6,207 nt of DNA from Opitutia bacterium UBA6410 (GTDB taxonomy: Bacteria > Verrucomicrobiota > Verrucomicrobiia > Opitutales > Intestinicryptomonadaceae): positions 1 through 6,207 of the forward strand of contig DJPO01000020.1 of NCBI GenBank assembly GCA_002437405.1, in the 5' to 3' direction. This document shows positions 1 to 5,088 of this stretch, in pieces. The notes beneath the pieces were generated by a model. The model did not search any database and was not told where the DNA came from. It saw only the letters and a program-made list of their open reading frames with translations. A program made the translations under genes and the position numbers. Position 1 is the first letter of the stretch. The number at the start of each line of letters is the position of its first letter.

Positions 1-474
1 GATTTCGCCGCTGGCAGGCCACAGGTTTCTTTTTCCGTTGCGGAAACTGTCGGGCAAAAGCCATATCGCAGGCCACGCGCCCTTACCGAACGGAATGCGC
101 GCCCGAACTTCGAGGCTTCCACGCTTGAGGTTGATAGCGGGCTTGGTTATGACCGAAGCCGACGTATATTCCGCGTTTTTGCGCGAGAATTTCCAGTTTT
201 TCGAATTCGGGTCGTATTTCGGGTTTTCTTTGATTTCCTTTTTGCCTTCGATTATCAGCATACCGTTTTGACAATATGCGTTTTCGGGCTGATACCACTG
301 CAACTCTTCGTTGCGCTCGAAGCCGTGTTCGAAATCCCATTTTGCGGGATTCGGCGCGCCGTTTTCCGAAAATTCGTCCGAGAAAACCAATTCGCGGTTT
401 CCGTTTTCATTACCCGCAAAAGTCGTACACCCCGCAAGCAATCCTGCCATCAATATAAAATAAGCCTTTTCCAT
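1..474 (-). CDS. Glycoside hydrolase family 16 (laminarinase-like) lipoprotein, C-terminus cut by window edge
   Basis: This gene starts at an ATG at 474 and runs off the window at base 1, giving 158 residues without a stop. Residues 1-16 form a lipoprotein signal peptide ending in the lipobox LAGC (Cys16), so the enzyme should be exported and membrane-anchored. The rest reads as the N-terminal half of a GH16 beta-sandwich: LVFSDEF (29-35), the WYQPENA segment (60-66), a run of conserved positions ending in RGSLEVRARIPFGKGAWPAIW (around 118-138), and WPASGEI (152-158). In GH16 the motif is GEIDIME; Glu157 would be the nucleophile, and the Asp and acid/base Glu lie outside the window. Family members cut beta-1,3/1,4-glucans or galactans; the form looks laminarinase-like (GH16_3), but substrate cannot be fixed from half a protein. 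An in-frame stop at 490-492 leaves no alternative upstream ATG. No Shine-Dalgarno is visible. Confidence 0.88.
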   Translation of the reverse strand, partial: MEKAYFILMAGLLAGCTTFAGNENGNRELVFSDEFSENGAPNPAKWDFEHGFERNEELQWYQPENAYCQNGMLIIEGKKEIKENPKYDPNSKNWKFSRKNAEYTSASVITKPAINLKRGSLEVRARIPFGKGAWPAIWLLPDSFRNGKRNLWPASGEI

Positions 475-481
475 AAAAGGT

Positions 482-509
482 GTTTTACATCAAACAGACG
501 GACAGTCAA
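482..509 (-). promoter_or_regulatory. Possible sigma70-like promoter of the GH16 gene
   Basis: On the minus strand TTGACT (504-509) and TAAAAC (482-487) are separated by 16 bases. The first hexamer matches the -35 consensus at five of six positions and the second matches the -10 consensus at four. If used, transcription would start around 475, almost at the start codon, which would make the mRNA nearly leaderless and would fit the missing Shine-Dalgarno sequence. This is pattern matching in AT-rich DNA only, so the call is weak. Confidence 0.3.
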
Positions 510-677
510 CTGCAATAAAAACTCTTCCGCCCGAAATATCAATATATTGAAAACATACGGATAAAAAATCCAAAGTCTTTTTTCTTTAAAGCCGCGCAAC
601 AAATACATTGCCGACGTGTCTATAAAACTTGCGAATTGCGGCAATATCTTCATCGCAAAAATTCCGCCGCAAAAGGC

Positions 678-699
678 GCGGGCAAAATCCCGTGCCCGC
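678..699. other. GC-rich hairpin in the intergenic region
   Basis: GCGGGCA (678-684) pairs exactly with TGCCCGC (693-699) around an 8-base loop, a 7-bp GC-rich stem in otherwise AT-rich DNA. On the plus strand it is followed by an A-rich tract (703-716). On the minus strand it is followed by GCC and only four T's, so it is not a convincing intrinsic terminator in either direction. It could be a weak minus-strand terminator or part of an untranslated leader of GH16. Confidence 0.35.
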
Positions 700-780
700 A
701 ACAAAAAAATAAAAAACTTCAACAGCCGACAGTTTTTATTCTCTAAGCAATCAGCAGAAAATCTTTTCGCAATAAAAAGA

Positions 781-1000
781 CTTGTCCGCACCTACACCCC
801 ACTTGACTCCGACGGAGCAGTCCACCCTTCCCCTCCTCTCGCCAGCTCTCTCCCGCGCTCTCCGAATCTCTCGCCCCGCACAATCTGAAAGCCCTGTCCG
901 CACTTGCACCCCACTTGACTCCGACGGGACAGCCCCCTCCCGCACCTCTCGCCGACTCTCTTCCACGCTATCCGCGTCTCCAATCCCGCACAATCTGCAC
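781..1000. repeat. Imperfect tandem repeat, two units of about 110 bases
   Basis: Two adjacent units (about 781-890 and 893-1000) share the same order of blocks. The first is TGTCCGCAC, two variable positions, then the 18-mer CCCCACTTGACTCCGACG (799-816 and 911-928). A pyrimidine-rich middle with CTCTCGCC follows, and each unit ends with CCGCACAATCTG (876-887 and 986-997). The offset is 112 bases at the left blocks and 110 at the right ones, so small indels separate the copies. The first 33 bases differ at only two positions; the middle is much more diverged. The plus strand is strongly C+T rich. The offset is not a multiple of three and the two copies fall in different reading frames, so this is not a coding repeat. 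I do not recognise the family. Confidence 0.8.
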
Positions 1001-1002
1001 AC

Positions 1003-1033
1003 AAAAAAACCGCCCCTGCTGGAGCGGTTTTTT
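1003..1033 (-). terminator. Intrinsic terminator of the PEGA lipoprotein gene, probably bidirectional
   Basis: CCGC (1010-1013) pairs with GCGG (1024-1027). After one mismatch, CC (1015-1016) pairs with GG (1021-1022), leaving a short loop. The stem is extended by seven A's at 1003-1009 and six T's at 1028-1033, so each strand has a T tail after the hairpin. It begins about 17 bases beyond the PEGA gene stop on the minus strand. The symmetric tails mean it could also stop plus-strand transcription leaving the tandem repeat. Confidence 0.85.
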
Positions 1034-1049
1034 CGAAATGTTAAAAATT

Positions 1050-1514
1050 TTATTTCTGGGAGAAGAATTCCGTGATTGTGGCAATCATATAGGAGTGTTC
1101 TTCGGAGGAAATTTTGCCGTCCTTGCGGAGTTGGTCGGCTTTGGCGATTGCCTTGGTGAGGTCGCCGAAAACGTCCGTGCCGAGAGCGTCGGGGAGGAAG
1201 TCGGGCTTCATCTTGGCGTCGACGTTGCCGAGTTCCTTGTAATAGCCCATATCGACCAACGGGCCGAACTTTACGAAGGGATTTTTCTTTGTAGCCGCCA
1301 AGTTGACGTTTACGTCTTTATAGCCCTGTTTTACAACCTTGATGTCGTAAATGCCGTCTTTTTTGAGGTCGAGTACTGCGGGGGTCTGGCCTACCTTTTC
1401 GTTATTTACGAAAACGTCCGCGCCTTCGGGAGCGGAGGTAACCGCGACATCTTCGGTAAAGGAGCACGCGGAGAGGAGGATTGCAAACATCGGGGTTAAA
1501 AGTAGTTTTTTCAT
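1050..1514 (-). CDS. Small PEGA-domain lipoprotein with SHOCT-like C-terminus
   Basis: The 154-residue product starts with a type II signal peptide, MKK followed by a hydrophobic stretch and the lipobox LLSAC (Cys17), so it should be a lipid-anchored envelope protein. Residues about 23-72 form a PEGA domain: VAVTSAPEGADVFVN, then VGQTP, then a strand-rich part with GIYDIKVVKQGY. PEGA modules are beta-rich and usually occur in surface or periplasmic proteins, where they are thought to mediate binding. Residues about 118-150 are helical; LRKDGKISSEEHSYMIATI resembles the SHOCT short C-terminal domain (L-x2-L-x3-G-x-I-x2-EEF). Between them lies FVKFGPLVDMGYYKEL, which I cannot assign. No enzyme residues are visible and the precise role is unknown. 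It appears monocistronic, with its own terminator. The ATG at 1514 is preceded by AT-rich sequence without a Shine-Dalgarno, but the signal peptide supports this start. Confidence 0.85.
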   Translation of the reverse strand: MKKLLLTPMFAILLSACSFTEDVAVTSAPEGADVFVNNEKVGQTPAVLDLKKDGIYDIKVVKQGYKDVNVNLAATKKNPFVKFGPLVDMGYYKELGNVDAKMKPDFLPDALGTDVFGDLTKAIAKADQLRKDGKISSEEHSYMIATITEFFSQK

Positions 1515-1531
1515 ATAAATTTTCGGTGGAA

Positions 1532-1561
1532 ATTAAACTGTTGTTGAAAGCAAGCTGTCAT
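1532..1561 (-). promoter_or_regulatory. Possible promoter of the PEGA lipoprotein gene
   Basis: On the minus strand ATGACA (1556-1561) and TTTAAT (1532-1537) are 18 bases apart, and each matches the sigma70 consensus hexamer at five of six positions. Transcription would start near 1525, giving a leader of about ten bases. The gap to proC and the inverted repeat in between make a separate promoter reasonable, but there is no direct evidence. Confidence 0.35.
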
Positions 1562-1567
1562 ACTTTT

Positions 1568-1619
1568 GCGAATTTGTCAAGGATTTTAACCCGAGTTTTT
1601 TGACAAATTCGCGTTTTTT
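1568..1619 (+). terminator. Perfect 13-bp inverted repeat with a T tail on the plus strand, downstream of proC
   Basis: GCGAATTTGTCAA (1568-1580) is exactly complementary to TTGACAAATTCGC (1600-1612), with a 19-base loop. Six T's follow at 1614-1619. The T tail is on the plus strand, whereas the neighbouring genes proC (ending at 1626) and the PEGA gene both run on the minus strand. In that direction the stem is followed by AAAAG rather than T's. It therefore looks like a terminator facing into the proC 3' end, or a 3'-end stabilising hairpin or protein site on the proC transcript. The inverted repeat is certain; the role is inferred. Confidence 0.6.
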
Positions 1620-1625
1620 CGTTTT

Positions 1626-2426
1626 TTACAGCTTCGAGAGTTCGCCAGAGCGTTTTTCCGCAGCCTTGAGGGCGTCGGCAACCGTTTTGCGGAAGCCGCT
1701 TTTCGCAAAAACGTCGAGCGCGGCGAGGGTCGTTCCTCCAGGGCTGGAAACCGCGATTCGCAGTTCGTCCGCGCTGAGCGGAGAGCGGCACAGAAGCATT
1801 GCCGAGCCGAGCAAGGTCTTTTCGGTAAGCTTTTTGGCTTCTTCCTCCGTAAAGCCGATTTGCTTTCCGCCTTCAATCAACGCGGCGGCAAATTCGAAAA
1901 TATACCCCGGCCCGCTGCCCGAGAGTGCCGTTACGGCGTCGAGCCGCGCCTCTTCGATTTGCATAAATTCGCCGATTGAGCCGAGAACCGTTTCGACGCG
2001 TTTTAGCTCGTCCGCCGAAAGCTCCGATTCGGGCGCAAAACAGGAAATCCCCTGCGAGATTTGCGCGGGCATATTGGGCATAACCCTCACGATTTTTCCG
2101 ACGTTTTTGAAGCACTGGCGGAGTCTCGAAATGGTCGTACCCGCGAGAATGGAAATGAGCAAGCCCGCCTGCGCCTTTTCGGCAGCTTCCGCGACTTGCG
2201 CGAGCTGCTGGGGCTTGCATGCCGCGACAATCGTCTGCGCCCCGCCCAAAAGCTCTTCGAGCGACGAAGCTACGGAGATACCCGTATCGGCGGCGAGCAG
2301 TTTGCCCGTATCGTCGTTTCCGCATGCGCAGACGATTTCTTCGGGCTTTACCGCGCCCGAGGAAATCATTCCCCTTACAATCGCGCCTGCCATTTTGCCT
2401 GCGCCTATGAATCCGAATTTTTTCAT
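1626..2426 (-). CDS. proC: Pyrroline-5-carboxylate reductase
   Basis: The enzyme reduces 1-pyrroline-5-carboxylate to L-proline with NAD(P)H, the last step of proline synthesis in the cytoplasm. At 266 residues it has the family's usual length (E. coli ProC is 269). The N-terminus holds the Rossmann fingerprint FIGAGKMAGAI (6-16), followed by ACKPQQ (69-74), ILAGTTI (93-99) and VRVMPNMPA (113-121). The C-terminal dimerisation domain has TALSGSGPGYIFEF (166-179) and the P5CR signature VSSPGGTTLAAL (226-237). All expected motifs are intact, so it should be active. The start at 2426 places the nucleotide-binding loop eight residues in, as is typical. The leader is A/T-rich without a Shine-Dalgarno sequence. 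It lies 93 bases downstream of the glycerate kinase gene on the same strand, with a GC-rich hairpin between them, so co-transcription is uncertain. Confidence 0.96.
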   Translation of the reverse strand: MKKFGFIGAGKMAGAIVRGMISSGAVKPEEIVCACGNDDTGKLLAADTGISVASSLEELLGGAQTIVAACKPQQLAQVAEAAEKAQAGLLISILAGTTISRLRQCFKNVGKIVRVMPNMPAQISQGISCFAPESELSADELKRVETVLGSIGEFMQIEEARLDAVTALSGSGPGYIFEFAAALIEGGKQIGFTEEEAKKLTEKTLLGSAMLLCRSPLSADELRIAVSSPGGTTLAALDVFAKSGFRKTVADALKAAEKRSGELSKL

Positions 2427-2451
2427 ATTTTTTTGTTAAAAATAAAAGTTC

Positions 2452-2503
2452 AAAAACCGCGCCCCCTCCGAGAAAACGGCGGACGCCGCAAGCGGGCGGC
2501 GTC
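2452..2503 (-). terminator. GC-rich hairpin downstream of the glycerate kinase gene, possible terminator
   Basis: GACGCCGC (2482-2489) pairs exactly with GCGGCGTC (2496-2503) around a 6-base loop. In the minus direction this stem begins 17 bases after the kinase stop codon. It is followed by CGCCGTTTTC and, further on, by GGGGGCGCGG leading into five T's (plus-strand A's at 2452-2456). The hairpin is clear. It is a plausible terminator or attenuator between the kinase gene and proC, but the T run is not directly next to the stem. Confidence 0.5.
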
Positions 2504-2519
2504 GGGGTTTCGGGCGGAA

Positions 2520-3656
2520 TCAGTGCTTGATGTTTGCGGCGAAATCGCGGGCGAGTGCCGAAAGGAACTTCGCAGCCCGATTGTTCGCCTCAATCGCATT
2601 GGGCGCGATTTTCACGATTTCACCGATTTTGATGTTTGTAAAGCCCATTTTCGACAAATCGTCGTCGCCGAGCTCGCAGCGTCCGCACAATACCCAGACG
2701 GGCTTTTTGCATTTTTCCGCCATTTTTGCGAGCAGAAACGGGCCTTTGCCCTGCGCGTCGGTTTTGTCGAATTTGCCTTCGCCCGTGATTAGCACGGAAC
2801 ACCCTTTAATATACTTGTCGAGGTCGGCGTATTTCGCGAAAAGCTCGAAGCCGCTCACGCGCGTTGCGCCAAGAAAGTTTATGAGACCGTATCCGCAGCC
2901 GCCCGCAGAACCCGAGCCTTCGGCGTCGTGGCGGCTGTACCCGAGACATTTTTGGGAAACTTGGGTAAGAATCTTCATATTCGCCTCGAGCTCTGCAACT
3001 TCGGCGTCGGACGCGCCCTTTTGGCGGGCGAACTGCAACGCCGCACCCTGCTCGCCCAAAAGCGGAGTGGCGACATCGGTTGCGACCGTGAAATTCGCGG
3101 GAATGGGATTTTCGGGCGGAACGATTTTCGCGAGCTTTGCAAGCCCCCTGCCGTTGGGTTCGATGTCCTTTCCGTCGGCGTCGAGGAATTTGAAGCCCAG
3201 CGGTATTAGAAGCCCAATCCCGCCGTCGTTTGTCGCGCTTCCGCCCACGCCCACTATAATATTCTTATAGCCGCGTTCGACGAGCTTTGCCAAGATGTTG
3301 CCCGAACCGATATTCGTGAGGGTCGCGGGGTTTCTGTCGGATTCGGAAATGAGGTTGATGCCCGACGCTTCGGTGAGCCCCACGAGCGCGGTTTCGTCGT
3401 CAAGCAGTGCGCATTTTGCGGTGAGAGTCTGCCCCGTCGGGTCGATGGTCTTCAGGCGGATAACCTTCGAACCCTTTTTGACTTTCGCAATAGTATCCAC
3501 AAAACTGTCCCCTCCGTCAGTCAGCGAAAACTCGGTGACGACGGCGTCGGGCTGCGCGGCCAAAATACCCATTTTTATCGCGTGCGACGCCTGCGACGCC
3601 GACAGCGAACCGCGAAACTTATCGGGAGCTACAAGAAAGTTTAGGGCTTTTTTCAT
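2520..3656 (-). CDS. glxK: Glycerate 2-kinase, GlxK/GarK family
   Basis: This family phosphorylates D-glycerate with ATP, in characterised GarK/GlxK enzymes giving 2-phosphoglycerate, which enters lower glycolysis. The 378-residue product has the usual length. Motifs in order: APDKFRGSLSA (10-20), LTDGGDSF (45-52), VGVGGSATNDGG (135-146), ATDVATPLLGEQGAA (192-206), GSGSAGGCGYGL (247-258) and LITGEGKFDKTDAQGKGP (289-306). The second motif is usually ADGGEG, so TDGGDS is a mild variant that keeps the DGG core. It differs from the unrelated class I and class III glycerate kinases. The ATG at 3656 has the best ribosome binding site in the window, AAGGA seven bases upstream. It is divergent from rhaA across a 175-base AT-rich region. 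A shared control with rhamnose genes is possible, but glycerate is not an intermediate of the classical rhamnose pathway. The gene symbol reflects family, not proven substrate pathway. Confidence 0.9.
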   Translation of the reverse strand: MKKALNFLVAPDKFRGSLSASQASHAIKMGILAAQPDAVVTEFSLTDGGDSFVDTIAKVKKGSKVIRLKTIDPTGQTLTAKCALLDDETALVGLTEASGINLISESDRNPATLTNIGSGNILAKLVERGYKNIIVGVGGSATNDGGIGLLIPLGFKFLDADGKDIEPNGRGLAKLAKIVPPENPIPANFTVATDVATPLLGEQGAALQFARQKGASDAEVAELEANMKILTQVSQKCLGYSRHDAEGSGSAGGCGYGLINFLGATRVSGFELFAKYADLDKYIKGCSVLITGEGKFDKTDAQGKGPFLLAKMAEKCKKPVWVLCGRCELGDDDLSKMGFTNIKIGEIVKIAPNAIEANNRAAKFLSALARDFAANIKH

Positions 3657-3663
3657 TGCGATA

Positions 3664-3668
3664 TCCTT
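3664..3668 (-). promoter_or_regulatory. Ribosome binding site of the glycerate kinase gene
   Basis: AAGGA on the minus strand lies seven bases before the ATG at 3656. It is the only obvious Shine-Dalgarno sequence at a gene start in this window and supports the chosen start. Confidence 0.7.
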
Positions 3669-3684
3669 ATATATATAGTTTCCT

Positions 3685-3690
3685 ATTATC
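3685..3690 (-). promoter_or_regulatory. Possible -10 element for the glycerate kinase gene
   Basis: GATAAT on the minus strand matches TATAAT at five of six positions and lies about 28 bases upstream of the start codon, which suits a leader of some 20 bases. No good -35 hexamer is found at 16-18 bases, so either the promoter is weak, needs an activator, or uses another sigma factor. Confidence 0.3.
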
Positions 3691-3773
3691 TAATACTCTA
3701 AACGAAAACTAAGAAAATACAATACTTTTTTTCTCATATTTTTCTTTGATTGTGTTGAATTTGCCGAATATTT

Positions 3774-3819
3774 CAAAATAAAACAAAAAAAACTTGCAAA
3801 CAAAACAAAATAAAACAAA
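3774..3819 (+). repeat. 14-bp direct repeat in the rhaA leader
   Basis: CAAAATAAAACAAA occurs exactly at 3774-3787 and again at 3806-3819, 32 bases apart, which is close to three helical turns. It ends 12 bases before the rhaA start codon. It may be a regulator site or an unstructured A-rich leader that helps ribosome binding where a Shine-Dalgarno sequence is missing. The low sequence complexity makes chance a real possibility. Confidence 0.55.
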
Positions 3820-3831
3820 TTTGATTCCCAT

Positions 3832-5082
3832 ATGGCAACGAATTATAAATTAGCGAAACAAATTTACGCCGATTTCGGAGTCGATACCGAAAAGGCGATG
3901 GAAATCCTCGACCAAATCCCCCTTTCGATGCACTGCTGGCAGGGCGACGACGTGGGCGGATTCGAAACGCCCGACGCAACGCTCGGGTGCGGCGGAATCC
4001 AGACGACTGGCAACTTCCCCGGCAAGGCGCGCAACCCCGACGAGCTCCGCGCCGACATCGACGAAGCCCGCAAGTATATCCCTGGCAAAACGCGCATAAA
4101 CCTGCACGCCATATACGGCGAATTCGGCGGAAAGAAAGTAGACCGCAACGAAATCTCCTACGACAATTTCAAGGGCTGGACGGACTGGTGCAAGTCGCGC
4201 AAAATGGGAATCGACTTCAACCCGACGTTCTTCTCGCACCCGCTCGCAGCCGACGGCTTCACGCTCTCGAGTGCGGACAAATCGGTGCGCAAATTCTGGA
4301 TTGAACACGGTATCGCCTGCCGTAAGATTGCCGAAAAAATCGGCAAGGAACTCTCCGACACGGTCATCACGAACTTCTGGATGCCCGACGGAATGAAGGA
4401 CTTCCCCGCCGACAGACTCGCCCCCCGCGAGCGCATGGCAAAGTCCCTCGACGAAATTTTCTCGGCGAAAATCTCCAAGAAATACAACCGCGACTCCGTC
4501 GAATGCAAGCTCTTCGGAATCGGCAGCGAAAGCTATGTCGTAGGTTCCCACGAATTCTTCATGGGCTACGCGGTCAAGAACCAGCTGCTGCTCACGCTCG
4601 ACTCGGGGCACTTCCACCCCACCGAAACAATCGCCGACAAGATTTCCTCCATGCTGATGTTCGTACCCGAACTGCTGCTGCACGTCTCGCGCGGAGTCCG
4701 CTGGGACAGCGACCACGTCGTAGTCTCCGACGACCCGACAATCGCGGCAATGCGCGAAGTCGTCCGCTGCGGGCAGCTCGACAAAGTGCATATCGGAATG
4801 GACTTCTTCGACGCGAGCATCAACAGAATCTTCGCGTGGACGGTCGGCATGCGCGCGGCGAGAAAGAGCCTGCTGCTCGCCCTGCTCGACCCGATTGCAA
4901 TGCTCCGCGAATCCGAAAAGTCGGGCGACTACGGCAAGCGGCTCGCCGTTCTCGAAGAGGCGCAAAACCTGCCCTCGGGCGACATCTGGGCGGAATACTG
5001 CAAGCGCGCAAACGTCCCCTGCGGACTCAAAATGCTCGACTCCATAAAAAAATACGAGCGCAACATAATCCTCAAACGCTAA
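3832..5082 (+). CDS. rhaA: L-rhamnose isomerase
   Basis: The enzyme converts L-rhamnose to L-rhamnulose in the cytoplasm, the first step of rhamnose catabolism, using divalent metal. The 416-residue length matches the family (E. coli RhaA is 419). The N-terminus has IPLSMHCWQGDDVGGFE (29-45), typical of RhaA, and LHAIYGEF (91-98). Residues known as metal and catalytic ligands in the E. coli structure all appear here at a constant offset of ten: Glu224, Asp257, His260 (in LDSGHFHPTE), His284, Asp292 and Asp294 (in RWDSDHVV), and Asp324 (in IGMDFFD). The enzyme should be active. The ATG at 3832 is the first residue of the typical MATNYKLAKQ start; no Shine-Dalgarno precedes it and the leader is A-rich. 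It is followed after six bases by rhaT, so both are surely one operon. rhaB and rhaD are not seen in the window. Confidence 0.97.
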   Translation: MATNYKLAKQIYADFGVDTEKAMEILDQIPLSMHCWQGDDVGGFETPDATLGCGGIQTTGNFPGKARNPDELRADIDEARKYIPGKTRINLHAIYGEFGGKKVDRNEISYDNFKGWTDWCKSRKMGIDFNPTFFSHPLAADGFTLSSADKSVRKFWIEHGIACRKIAEKIGKELSDTVITNFWMPDGMKDFPADRLAPRERMAKSLDEIFSAKISKKYNRDSVECKLFGIGSESYVVGSHEFFMGYAVKNQLLLTLDSGHFHPTETIADKISSMLMFVPELLLHVSRGVRWDSDHVVVSDDPTIAAMREVVRCGQLDKVHIGMDFFDASINRIFAWTVGMRAARKSLLLALLDPIAMLRESEKSGDYGKRLAVLEEAQNLPSGDIWAEYCKRANVPCGLKMLDSIKKYERNIILKR

Positions 5083-5088
5083 GCCGAA

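Larger units (their letters stand above)
475..780. other. AT-rich intergenic stretch without a supported gene
   Basis: This is the first part of the 575-base gap between the GH16 and PEGA genes. Open frames cross it on both strands (the longest is 113 codons on the minus strand at 450-791, overlapping the GH16 start). Their translations are rich in F, K, L and R, show no domain, and have no ribosome binding site, so I do not call them genes. Apart from the possible GH16 promoter and the hairpin at 678-699, I see nothing specific; no tRNA cloverleaf was recognised. Confidence 0.6.
3657..3831. promoter_or_regulatory. Divergent promoter region between glxK and rhaA
   Basis: These 175 bases are very AT-rich between two GC-rich genes that point away from each other, so both promoters must lie here or reading must come from elsewhere. 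The plus-strand half close to rhaA is almost pure A with scattered C and T. TTGAA (3755-3759) and TTCAA (3772-3776) form a weak inverted repeat. TTGAAT (3755-3760) and TAAAAC (3779-3784) are 18 bases apart and could be a weak rhaA promoter. I cannot identify the regulator. Confidence 0.5.

Noticed and set aside
450..791. A 113-codon minus-strand frame upstream of and overlapping the GH16 start
   Set aside because: No domain, no ribosome binding site, a composition like translated AT-rich DNA, and a 25-base overlap with the GH16 signal peptide region.
781..1000. CRISPR array
   Set aside because: Only two long imperfect units without short constant repeats and unique spacers, and no cas gene nearby.
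751..1004. Open frames on both strands across the tandem repeat, with repeated peptides such as PSESSGV
   Set aside because: The two repeat copies are offset by 110-112 bases, so the same peptide falls in different frames; this is an echo of the DNA repeat rather than a repeated protein.
1600..2439. A 279-codon plus-strand frame opposite proC
   Set aside because: Serine- and alanine-rich shadow of a complete, well-conserved proC gene.
3829..3834. CATATG at the rhaA start, resembling a cloning junction
   Set aside because: A six-base coincidence in natural-looking flanking sequence; nothing else suggests a vector.
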